Positions 53,749-61,264 of a stretch of DNA of 64,000 bases are shown here, piece by piece. The position numbers were made by a program, and so were the translations under genes. The notes under the pieces were generated by a model. It worked only from the letters and a program-made list of their open reading frames with translations. It did not search any database and was not told the DNA's origin. Position 1 is the first letter of the stretch. Each line of letters starts with the position of its first letter. Location of the stretch: contig NZ_JAEHGC010000004.1 in NCBI RefSeq assembly GCF_016107705.1, positions 62,001 through 126,000 of the forward strand, given 5' to 3'. This stretch comes from Neobacillus cucumis. GTDB taxonomy: Bacteria > Bacillota > Bacilli > Bacillales_B > DSM-18226.

Positions 53749-53973
53749 TTAGGCATTACCAATAGTTGGCTGGTCAACTCCGTCAGGGTCAATAAAATTC
53801 GTAGAACTTACACCGGTATTTGTTACTATGAACGCTCCTGTGTTAAATCCACCGGCACCAGCAGGAGTCTTGGATGCAACCTTTGGTGAGTTGAACAAGC
53901 TATCACCAAATTGGACATCACCATTTCCAGTGATATTATTTATTGTTACTGGTCCACAAATAATCGCAGGCAT
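53749..53973 (-). CDS. GerPA/GerPF-like spore germination protein
   Basis: 74 residues from the ATG at 53973 (MPAIICGPVTINNI); an in-frame ATG four codons earlier is also possible. VQFGDSLFNSPKVASKTPAGAGGFNTGAFIVTNTGVSSTNFIDPDGVD is about two thirds identical to the next gene. AAAAGGATG precedes it. The stretch downstream of its stop codon (GATTCCAAATCACGAAGGG) is copied after its twin too, so gene and 3' flank were duplicated together. Confidence 0.88.
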   Translation of the reverse strand: MPAIICGPVTINNITGNGDVQFGDSLFNSPKVASKTPAGAGGFNTGAFIVTNTGVSSTNFIDPDGVDQPTIGNA

Positions 53974-54059
53974 TTTGACAGTCATCCTTTTTATTTAAGT
54001 AAACTCGTTTTAATAGGCTATGCACCCATTCCTGTTCTTGTGCTTTTTTATTTTAGACG

Positions 54060-54136
54060 TTTTTTAAAAAGGCGTGCAAACGGTGCACGCCTTTTCCTTG
54101 TCATTAGATTCGAATCTTATATTCCTTAACCTCCGG
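54060..54136 (-). pseudogene. 3' scrap of an M20 amidohydrolase gene with its terminator
   Basis: The minus strand reads PEVKEYKIRI and a stop, then AAAAGGCGTGCACC and a T-rich tail. The same end, PEVKEYKVRI, with the same terminator sequence, belongs to the intact amidohydrolase gene at 55871. About 75 bp match with a handful of changes. Only ten codons remain; the rest of the gene is gone, and the break is at about 54137. Confidence 0.8.
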
Positions 54137-54140
54137 CGTT

Positions 54141-54275
54141 AACAATCCTGTTCCCAAAAATTAATTTTTCTTTTGGAACAGGATTTTTTAATGATCAAAA
54201 GATTGTGTTAGATTTGTTCCACTTTTATGACAACATTCCCCTTTTTATGTTCAGTCCTATGATAAATGGCTCTTG
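54141..54275 (-). pseudogene. 3' scrap of an MDR oxidoreductase gene with its terminator
   Basis: Contains AACAATCCTGTTCC with the GGAACAGGAT arm, then on the minus strand codons [13 protein letters not shown] and a stop. These copy the terminator at 50349-50395 and the C terminus [13 protein letters not shown] of the gene at 50398. It is fused directly to the amidohydrolase scrap, so the two fragments form a rearrangement scar. Confidence 0.8.
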
Positions 54276-54336
54276 TTACGATAGGCGTTGTACTATATGG
54301 TCAAAGTGACAATTTTATACAATAGGAGGGTTATCT

Positions 54337-54885
54337 ATGGAAGACTTAAAATCCGAATTACATATTGTGGGGATTTGCGGCAGCTTACGTAAAAATTCAT
54401 TTAACCGCGGTTTATTACGTGCATTTGAACAGCAGCTGCCCGAACATATTAAATTTACAGTAGCTGATCTATCAGAACTCCCATTTTTTAGTGAAGAGAG
54501 AGAAAATAACTTGCCAGAAACCGTATTAAAACTTAAAGAATTAGTGGAGTCTGCGGATGCTGTCATCGTTAGTACACCCGAATACAATTTGTCCTATACA
54601 GCTGTACTAAAAAATGCTCTTGAATGGTTATCACGCGGTTCTTTACAAAGACCATTAGCAGGCAAACCAACTGCCGTTATGGGTGCTGCCTCCATTCAGG
54701 TTGGAGTATCACAAAGTCATTTACGGGATGTTATGTATGCTTTAAATGTAAAGTTGATCAATAGACCTATGATCCAAGTGGGGAATGCCCGTGAAAAGTT
54801 TGATGAGAAAGGAAATCTGATTGATCGTGGTGTTAATGAGCAGTTAGAGAAATTAAAAGATGAATTCATCAACGTTTTAAAATAA
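54337..54885 (+). CDS. NADPH-dependent FMN reductase
   Basis: 182-residue flavodoxin-like reductase. FMN phosphate loop GICGSLRKNSFNRGLL (about 13-28) and TPEYNLSYTAVLKNALEW are family signatures (chromate reductase/azoreductase/YieF-like). AGGAGGG is about 6 bases before the ATG. It reduces quinones, azo dyes or metal oxyanions with NADPH. Single gene, immediately beside the rearrangement scar. Confidence 0.88.
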   Translation: MEDLKSELHIVGICGSLRKNSFNRGLLRAFEQQLPEHIKFTVADLSELPFFSEERENNLPETVLKLKELVESADAVIVSTPEYNLSYTAVLKNALEWLSRGSLQRPLAGKPTAVMGAASIQVGVSQSHLRDVMYALNVKLINRPMIQVGNAREKFDEKGNLIDRGVNEQLEKLKDEFINVLK

Positions 54886-54952
54886 AACCCTAGACTGTTC
54901 CTTATTTTAAACGAAGATTAAAGTTTAGGTCGCAGTGGACCACTTTTTATTA

Positions 54953-54990
54953 CGCAAAGAGTCGTATGCTGCGACTCTTTGTTTTATTCC
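54953..54990 (+). terminator. Terminator after the FMN reductase gene
   Basis: CAAAGAGTCG and CGACTCTTTG form a perfect 10-bp stem followed by TTTTATT. Confidence 0.75.
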
Positions 54991-55058
54991 CTTAAGTTCT
55001 TTCTAAAATTACATTATTTTTTTAAAAAATGGAATAATATAGTTGAGGAGGTATGATC

Positions 55059-55610
55059 ATGTCTAATCCTTTTGAAGCGATTTGGAATCTGCTTAAAATA
55101 TCGTTTGATACAACAAATGAAGCAAAATCACCATTACATATCATTGAAGCGGGCGATTGTTGGACGTATTTAACTTTGATGGAAGAGTTCGTTCGTTATG
55201 AGGAAATGGGGTTAAATACGACAACTGATGATGAGGTCAAAGAAATGTTAACGGATGTCATTCGAATATGTGAATCACAAGTAAAAAAATTAAGCAGTTT
55301 TATGAAAAAAGAGGGAATTCCCTTACCAGATGTATCATCGTCAAAACCAAATTCACATCCAAATGATATTCCTTTAGGAGTAAAGTTGACGGATAATGAA
55401 CTTGCAAATGGTATAGCATTCAAGGTAGTTACCTGTTTGCAAGCGTGTTCGAAGGGACAAGCTGATTCTGTTCGAAATGATGTCGGATTAATTTGGTTGC
55501 AAAATTATCTAGAATGGGCAACGTATGGAACCACCTTAAAAACACTTATGCGTAAACGAGGGTGGCTTAAAGTACCCCCCTATTACTATCCTCCTGGTCT
55601 ACCACGATAA
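55059..55610 (+). CDS. DUF3231 family protein, single-domain form
   Basis: 183 residues, homologous to the pair at 18.4-19.5 kb: SPLHIIEAGDCWTYL, GIPLPDVSSSKPNSHPNDIPLGVKLTDNELANG and MRKRGWLKVPPYYYPPGLP. Start at ATG 55059 with AGGAGG 6 bases upstream; the ATG at 55053 abuts the site. Single gene with its own terminator. Function unknown. Confidence 0.85.
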   Translation: MSNPFEAIWNLLKISFDTTNEAKSPLHIIEAGDCWTYLTLMEEFVRYEEMGLNTTTDDEVKEMLTDVIRICESQVKKLSSFMKKEGIPLPDVSSSKPNSHPNDIPLGVKLTDNELANGIAFKVVTCLQACSKGQADSVRNDVGLIWLQNYLEWATYGTTLKTLMRKRGWLKVPPYYYPPGLPR

Positions 55611-55650
55611 CAAAAACCAACTCAAATCTTTAAGGGTTGGTTTTTTATTA
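55611..55650 (+). terminator. Terminator of the DUF3231 gene
   Basis: AAAAACCAA and GTTGGTTTTTT arms right after the stop codon. Confidence 0.7.
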
Positions 55651-55657
55651 TACACCA

Positions 55658-55775
55658 TTGGGACAATATTCCGTCTATAAGCCAAAAAATGCCCTTCAAG
55701 TTGGGCCGGTGAGACATTATTCCGTTTAAAGTCTAAAAACTATCCTTCCAGGTAGGCCGAGATTGTCTCTAATTT
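55658..55775. repeat. Two tandem copies of a degenerate unit of about 48 bp
   Basis: GGACAATATTCCGT..CCTTCAAGTTGGGCCG and GAGACATTATTCCGTTTAAAGTC..CCTTCCAGGTAGGCCG follow one another, then GAGATTGTCTC starts a third, incomplete unit. Confidence 0.55.
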
Positions 55776-55828
55776 CATCCTTAACTACCGGGGTGCTTTT
55801 GATGAAGAAATAAATCCAATTGAATATA

Positions 55829-55865
55829 AAAAAGGCGTGCTATCACACAGTGCACGCCTTTTCCT
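55829..55865 (-). terminator. Terminator of the amidohydrolase gene
   Basis: AAAAGGCGTGC and GCACGCCTTTTTT on the minus strand, six bases beyond the stop codon. Confidence 0.75.
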
Positions 55866-55870
55866 TGTCA

Positions 55871-57277
55871 TCAGATCCGAACCTTATATTCCTTTACCTC
55901 CGGCGGCAATGGACATACATACTCTTCCCCATTCCTGCGTTCCACCAGTTCTGCCTTCGCCTTTTCAATGAGCTCCGGCTGCTGCAGGACATCCACCGCG
56001 GTTGCCGCCATAATTTTTCCGGCATGAAGCATTCCCTTATGCGCTAGCGAAGTCGTTCCGGTCGCGACGATTTGCCACGTATGGAGCGGCGTCCCGAGCG
56101 GTTCACAGGCCGTCATGCATTGCGCAGTCGGCACAATCCAGCTGACATCGCCCACATCCGTCGACCCCGCCATAAATTCATCAGGAGAGAACGGATTAAT
56201 GAGATCCGCCATATCTTTCCCTGCCAATGCCCGATTCTTCTCCACCTCAAACTTCTTGTCCGCCTCTGCTAGTGTCGCGCGGATTTTTTGTGCAAATTCA
56301 AGCTCCTCTTCATTATGTTCAGGTACACCCAATTCCACAAAATTCTCATACATCACTTCTTCTAGCGTTGTATTCGGAATCACATTCGAGAGTGCTGAAG
56401 CGAGGTCAATTTCAACCTCGGTCCCGGTCATCAACGCCGCCCCCCGCGCGATATCGCAAACCCGCTGGTACACCTCTTCGGTCTGCGAAACCCTTGGTGC
56501 CCTCACAAAATACAAAACTTCCGCCTCCGCCTGAACCACATTTGGGGAAAGGCCGCCCGTATTGGTGATCGCGTAATGTACCCGTGCTTCAGGAATGATA
56601 TGCTCACGTAAATAATTCACGCCGATATTCATCAGTTCAACACCGTCAAGGGCGCTTCTGCCTAAATGCGGGGTTGCTGCCGCATGCGAACTTTTCCCCT
56701 TAAATTTGAAATATACTTCGTAACAAGCAAGCGTTCTCGCCGACCAAATATTATTCGTGGTTCCCGGGTGCCAGGTTAAGGCAAAGTCGACATCATCAAA
56801 CACTCCCGCTCTCGCCATAAAGGTCTTGCCGCCGCCAATTTCCTCACCCGTGCAGCCGTAATAACGGACCGTTCCTTCGAGGTTATTTTCTATCATATAG
56901 GTTCTTAGCGCGATCGCGGCCGCAAGAGACCCCGTTCCGAGCAGATTATGTCCGCAGCCATGACCATTGCCACCTGCTTTTTCGGGAGCCGGTTGTGTGG
57001 CGCCGCCGTTTTGACTTAACCCTGTAAGGGCATCAAACTCTCCTAAAAAAGCAATGACCGGTTTGCCGCTGCCGTAGCTGCCGATGAAGGCGGTTTCAAT
57101 ATCGGCGATGCCTTTTTCTACCGAAAATCCCTCTTCTTCTAGTGTTTTGCAAAGGAGTTCTGCAGATTGAAACTCCTCGAATCCTGTTTCAGCGTAGCTC
57201 CAAATCTTATCGCTTACTTGAATCAATTTTTCCCGTTTTTCTTCGATAATGTCCGATAATCTCGTCCGAAAATCCAT
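55871..57277 (-). CDS. M20-family amidohydrolase, AbgB type
   Basis: 468-residue metallopeptidase-like amidohydrolase resembling p-aminobenzoyl-glutamate hydrolase subunit B. Metal-binding GHGCGHNLLG near 108-117, GCTGEEIGGG with the catalytic Glu, and TWHPG are present; a lid domain interrupts the core (KGKSSHAAATPHLGRSALD). It probably cleaves an N-acyl amino acid or similar conjugate. It lies 13 bp after an MFS transporter gene that should import the substrate. No AbgA-like partner is present. Confidence 0.88.
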   Translation of the reverse strand: MDFRTRLSDIIEEKREKLIQVSDKIWSYAETGFEEFQSAELLCKTLEEEGFSVEKGIADIETAFIGSYGSGKPVIAFLGEFDALTGLSQNGGATQPAPEKAGGNGHGCGHNLLGTGSLAAAIALRTYMIENNLEGTVRYYGCTGEEIGGGKTFMARAGVFDDVDFALTWHPGTTNNIWSARTLACYEVYFKFKGKSSHAAATPHLGRSALDGVELMNIGVNYLREHIIPEARVHYAITNTGGLSPNVVQAEAEVLYFVRAPRVSQTEEVYQRVCDIARGAALMTGTEVEIDLASALSNVIPNTTLEEVMYENFVELGVPEHNEEELEFAQKIRATLAEADKKFEVEKNRALAGKDMADLINPFSPDEFMAGSTDVGDVSWIVPTAQCMTACEPLGTPLHTWQIVATGTTSLAHKGMLHAGKIMAATAVDVLQQPELIEKAKAELVERRNGEEYVCPLPPEVKEYKVRI

Positions 57278-57290
57278 GTTTGGTCACCTC

Positions 57291-58505
57291 TTATGCTGAT
57301 TGGTTGTTCTCTATGATACTAGGGTTATTTTTTGGAATTTTATAGAATAAGCCGCAAATTAACACGACTGCTAGTGCACAAATGAGGAAGATGAATGCCG
57401 CCTGGAACGATCCTCCAAAGCTGTCGATTAGCGCTCCCATTGCGGTTGGTGCAATAAACCCGGCCATTCCCCCGGCAAAATACATCATTCCCATAAACGA
57501 GCCAATGATATTCTGCGAAACATATTTGAGCGGAATCGTGATAATTGCCATCGCAATCGCCGAATCGCCCAAGGAGAAAATACTTTGATAAGTAATCGCT
57601 AGTTGAATATTTGGTGCCTTGAACATTAAATACAAACAAATACCGGAAACAATTGCGCCGATTAAAACGATGAATTTTTCCTTGCCTGCTAAGGATTTAT
57701 CAATTAAAAAGCCAGTGAGTACCGCCGCGAGCAAGCCGCATGCTTGTGGAATCATCGATAGTGAGCCAACATCTCGTAAATTTAGATGGCGCGATTGCTC
57801 CAAATATGACGGCAGCCAGGAGGAGAATCCCCAGTGGACCACACTTGAGCAAAAATACATGATGACGATCGTCCAAAGAAGTTTGCTTTTGTATAGGTCT
57901 TTCATTGGTAAGGAATTCGAATGATTGCTGGTTGATTTTTCAACTTTTGGCGGATTGTAATATTTAAAGAGTAATAGGGTCACAACGAGACCTAGACCGC
58001 CAACGATATAAAACATGACGCGCCAGCCCCATGTGTCTGCGATTACTCCGGCAAGATATAAGGCGAGAACCCCGCCGATTAATTGTGCAGCAAGTAACAT
58101 GGACTTGGCACGTGCACGGACTTCTCTTTTGTAAATTTCGGTGATGGCGACACCGGAACCTGTAGGAAGACCCCCGTCCCCTAATCCAAGAACAAAACGA
58201 ATCGCTAGAATTGCAATAAATGACCCGGTCATGCCGGTTAACAATGAAAATAGTGAAATGATAAATACGGCAATCACAATGACTTTCCTCGAGCCAAATT
58301 TGTCCGAAACCCAGCCGGCAATCAGAGTCATTAACGCACTGCTCAACCAGAAGCTGCTAATCACCATCCCGCTCTGCGTCTGTGATAAATGCAACTCCTT
58401 ACTAATCGGAATAATCGCCACATTCATTCCAAACAACGTCAAAGAATCCACCAGCCACCCCAAAAACAACAACGAAAAAATAAAATGACGCCTACCACTA
58501 CCCAT
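57291..58505 (-). CDS. MFS transporter linked to the amidohydrolase
   Basis: 404 residues, 12 predicted helices. MFS motif GWVSDKFGSRKVIV between helices 2 and 3 and FVLGLGDGGLPTGSGVAITE in helix 4 place it near the organic-anion (ACS-like) transporters. ATG at 58505 with GGAGGG 9 bases upstream. First gene of a two-gene operon with the M20 amidohydrolase, suggesting uptake of an acylated or conjugated amino acid. Confidence 0.87.
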   Translation of the reverse strand: MGSGRRHFIFSLLFLGWLVDSLTLFGMNVAIIPISKELHLSQTQSGMVISSFWLSSALMTLIAGWVSDKFGSRKVIVIAVFIISLFSLLTGMTGSFIAILAIRFVLGLGDGGLPTGSGVAITEIYKREVRARAKSMLLAAQLIGGVLALYLAGVIADTWGWRVMFYIVGGLGLVVTLLLFKYYNPPKVEKSTSNHSNSLPMKDLYKSKLLWTIVIMYFCSSVVHWGFSSWLPSYLEQSRHLNLRDVGSLSMIPQACGLLAAVLTGFLIDKSLAGKEKFIVLIGAIVSGICLYLMFKAPNIQLAITYQSIFSLGDSAIAMAIITIPLKYVSQNIIGSFMGMMYFAGGMAGFIAPTAMGALIDSFGGSFQAAFIFLICALAVVLICGLFYKIPKNNPSIIENNQSA

Positions 58506-58598
58506 CCAACTCACCCTCCATCTTTAATTTTTAATTTCGGTTAATAACGGTCTTGACCATAATTATATATTCTCATTTGTCATCGCGCAATAGAATTC

Positions 58599-58626
58599 TA
58601 AATATTCGACAAAATCCGGGCGGTGG
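58599..58626. repeat. Half of a 47-bp palindromic hairpin repeat
   Basis: TTCGACAAAATCCGGGCGGTG without the returning arm; it runs straight into the 21-bp array. Confidence 0.5.
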
Positions 58627-58945
58627 GCGGGTTGTAATTGAAGTGGACGGTAAAGTTGTAAAAGCGGAGGGTAAAACTACTGAGCTGGTGGGTAAACGGC
58701 CTAAACCGGTGGGTAAACCTTTAAAAGTGGAAGGTAAATGGATTGGTTGGTGGATTTTTAGTAGTTTCGTTAGGAAAATCTCGCTTTTCCCACTTAAAAT
58801 TGGAGAGAAAGTTACTTTTTTAAGAATTTGGATTGGTGAGAGGTCGAAGTGGACGGTAAAACGGCAAAAGCGGAGGGTAAAACAACAAAACTGGTGGGAA
58901 AGCGGACCAAACCGGTGGGTAAATCCCCAAACCCAAAATAAAAAC
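58625..58945 (+). repeat. 21-bp-period repeat array, two iterations
   Basis: Two blocks with the same unit order: GTGGACGGTAAA, GCGGAGGGTAAA, CTGGTGGGTAAA, CCGGTGGGTAAA, at exact 21-base steps, separated by a spacer of about 110 bp with GAGAAAGTTACTTTTTTAAG. Lies in the divergent region between the MFS and YwqB genes. In frame, each unit reads as a heptapeptide of the form xxGKxxK. Confidence 0.88.
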
Positions 58946-59024
58946 TAGCCCCATATCGTAAACCGTAGATTAACCTGGCTAGAAGGTAACCAAATCAGAA
59001 CTAAAATACGATAGGGGGCTAGTT
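58946..59024. repeat. Inverted repeat CTAGCCCC..GGGGGCTAG
   Basis: ACTAGCCCCATATCGTA is matched by TACGATAGGGGGCTAGT about 45 bases later, forming one long interrupted hairpin. It could be a tiny MITE-like insertion. No function evident. Confidence 0.55.
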
Positions 59025-59072
59025 CAACATTAACAGAATACCCAAAGTGCGGTAATTTATTCACCATAAAAG

Positions 59073-59115
59073 AAAAAATTCGGACGGTGCCTGTCACCAC
59101 CCGAATTTTGTCGAA
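59073..59115. repeat. 47-bp palindromic hairpin repeat, copy 8
   Basis: AAAAAATTCGGACGGTG and CACCACCCGAATTTTGTCGAA around cctgt; the outer left TTCGAC has decayed. Upstream of the YwqB gene. Confidence 0.75.
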
Positions 59116-59197
59116 TCAAGCACTCCCCTCCTCTAACGTTGATTTTTTGGGTATAATAGTGGAATATGGATTTTTTCGGGTAAAGGGGGTTTTCGTT

Positions 59198-60820
59198 TTG
59201 GAGTTGACGGAGGAGATACAGGGGTTTGCGGAGGAGATTGCGGATTTGCTGAGTCCGAATTCCACTGAGGATGCGAGGATGGTCCAAAAGGGGTTGATGC
59301 TGTACCGGCAAGGGTTGGTGTCGCAGCTTTCGTTTGGGAAGAATACAGTCACGGCGACGGTTCAGGATGTGACGCCTGTGAAGGTAACCCTTGACCTCAC
59401 CTTTTTTACGATGAGTGAATGCTCCTGCCCTTCCGACGAATGGTGCCGCCATCAAATGGCTGTTTTTTTTGCGGCCTATTCACGGGTCGGCAGTGTCGCC
59501 GAATGGGTTGAAGCGTGGCGCGAACCGATGAAGGAAAAAATGGCAGCCGCCAGCTGGGGACTCCAGGCAGCGAAGGATTTGATCAAGGCAAACGGTGTAT
59601 TGAAGCCAGATTACGGACGGTGGGTCCATTCCTTTGAAGTGAGCTTTGATACGCTCCTGCAGTCGAAAAAATCGACGAGCCCTTATGTGGCCGAGGAGTT
59701 ATTTAAAATTTTCGAACGGCGGATTCGAGCCAGTGCCCCAGTTGAAAAAGAATGGCGCCTTCTATATGAAATGGTCGGAACAGTCATTTCATTTAAAAAG
59801 CTGGCAATGCTCAGTGAGCAGTCAGAGCATTCAGAGGAGATGGCGAAACGAACCTATGGCAGCGTGTTCGAAAAATTACTGGATGATGCCGAGGAACTTG
59901 TCGAGAAAATCGGCATGCAGTCGATGCCGTTTGATTTTGATGAGTTTATTTTAAAATTAAAGGACGACTCCTTTGATTTGTTGACCTGTGTCCAGCGGCT
60001 TGAATTTGAACGGATCTATTTTTACCGCCTGCTGTGGACTGGATTGTTTAAAAAGAAGGAATGGCGCGAAGAGGAAATCTTGAAGATCCATTCGCGGATG
60101 AAGGAGCTCCAGGATTGGGAAAACCCAGGGCCGCTGATGATTGCTGGGGTTCACTTGAACTTTCTTTTGCAAAAGGATGATTCGGCACTTAAGCTGATCC
60201 AAGCTTCCGGAGATGATTGGACTGTGCCTTACATCCTTTACTGGATTGATCTTTTGAGCAGCCAAAAGGCATGGAAGCGTGTCGGACCGGTGATTGAACT
60301 GTTTATCGGAAGAATTAAAAAGTACTTGGATTCTCTGAGCGGTTATCATAGTTGTTCAAGTTTTACGAGAACGGCGATTCGGGCGATTGCCCCCTATTGC
60401 GGCGGGAATGACCGCTTTGATTTATTTGAAAAAGCACTAATGCAGACCCTTCCCTACAGCTATTCGGATTATGAATATTTGCTGTTTGAGCGCGGGATGT
60501 ATGATAAATGGGGCGAGCTGCAGGCGTTTGTCGGGTTGAATTTCTATGATATCCCCAAGGATCGGATGAAGCTGATTGAAAAGGAAAAGCCCGAGGTGCT
60601 GCTCGCGCTGCTCCATCAATCGGCCCAGCGGGAAATCGACGCCAAAAACCGCTCCAGCTACAAAATGGCCGTACGGCACCTAAAGAAACTGCGGACCATC
60701 TACAAAAAAGTCAAACGAGTCGACGACTGGGAATACTTCATCGAAACCCTTATGGAGCGAACCAAACGCCTCCGCGCATTCCACGAAGAATGCAAACGGA
60801 GCAAGTTGGTCGAAAGTTAG
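59198..60820 (+). CDS. ywqB: SWIM zinc-finger protein, YwqB-like
   Basis: 540-residue cytosolic protein. The SWIM motif CSCPSDEWCRHQMAVFF (CxC-Xn-CxH) lies near residues 67-83; the remaining 450 residues are helical, TPR-like, with no catalytic motif seen. B. subtilis YwqB has the same size and domain and is encoded next to the SNF2-type helicase YwqA. TTG at 59198 has AAAGGGGG 8 bases upstream; the longer frame starts within the hairpin repeat and is unlikely. No helicase gene follows here. Confidence 0.85.
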   Translation: MELTEEIQGFAEEIADLLSPNSTEDARMVQKGLMLYRQGLVSQLSFGKNTVTATVQDVTPVKVTLDLTFFTMSECSCPSDEWCRHQMAVFFAAYSRVGSVAEWVEAWREPMKEKMAAASWGLQAAKDLIKANGVLKPDYGRWVHSFEVSFDTLLQSKKSTSPYVAEELFKIFERRIRASAPVEKEWRLLYEMVGTVISFKKLAMLSEQSEHSEEMAKRTYGSVFEKLLDDAEELVEKIGMQSMPFDFDEFILKLKDDSFDLLTCVQRLEFERIYFYRLLWTGLFKKKEWREEEILKIHSRMKELQDWENPGPLMIAGVHLNFLLQKDDSALKLIQASGDDWTVPYILYWIDLLSSQKAWKRVGPVIELFIGRIKKYLDSLSGYHSCSSFTRTAIRAIAPYCGGNDRFDLFEKALMQTLPYSYSDYEYLLFERGMYDKWGELQAFVGLNFYDIPKDRMKLIEKEKPEVLLALLHQSAQREIDAKNRSSYKMAVRHLKKLRTIYKKVKRVDDWEYFIETLMERTKRLRAFHEECKRSKLVES

Positions 60821-60850
60821 TGCGATGATTCAATACGGTGATTCAATATA

Positions 60851-60870
60851 GTGACAGGCACCGCCCGAGG
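60851..60870. repeat. Remnant of the palindromic hairpin repeat
   Basis: GTGACAGGCACCGCCCGAGG keeps only the centre and one inner arm. Confidence 0.45.
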
Positions 60871-60908
60871 ACTTTTTGCTTGATTTGTCCATTCCACGCG
60901 GACAGGTG

Positions 60909-60940
60909 GGAGATACTGCTTTTGCAGTGTCTCTTTTTTA
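60909..60940 (+). terminator. Terminator after ywqB
   Basis: GAGATACTGC and GCAGTGTCTC form a 10-bp stem with one G-T pair and a T-rich loop, followed by TTTTTT. Confidence 0.75.
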
Positions 60941-60951
60941 TTTGGGTTTTG

Positions 60952-61257
60952 AATTTATGTGCCATATTGGTTGGTTTATGTTCCAATTTAGTGAATATAT
61001 GTTCCAACACACGTTAAATTGCTTAAAAGCCAGGCATTTTGCCTGGCTCTGGTAACTTTCTCCTCTTCATTTTGATAGCATTAAGCTAAATTTACCTGAT
61101 TTCACCAAATAAAGACCCCTTTTACATTGGATTTCTAATTTATGTTCCACATTAATCAATTTATGTTCCATTTAACCAATTTTATGTTCCGTTCTAGCTA
61201 ATATATGAACCATATTATTCTTGATATATTAAAAGCCAGGCATCCGCCTGGCTCTCT
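60952..61257. repeat. Second type of array with about 21-bp period, two iterations
   Basis: Units AATTTATGTGCCATATT, GGTTTATGTTCCAATTT, AATATATGTTCCAACAC (60952-61016), then a hairpin AAAAGCCAGGCA/TGCCTGGCTC. About 185 bp further on: AATTTATGTTCCACATT, AATTTATGTTCCATTTA, AATTTTATGTTCCGTTC, AATATATGAACCATATT (61138-61222) and again AAAAGCCAGGCA/CGCCTGGCTC. Steps are 20-22 bases. The second hairpin doubles as terminator of the permease gene. Confidence 0.75.
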
Positions 61258-61264
61258 CCCAAAT

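Noticed and set aside
59087..59197. Longer N terminus for the YwqB-like protein
   Set aside because: The extra residues are translated from a palindromic repeat; TTG at 59198 has AAAGGGGG in front.
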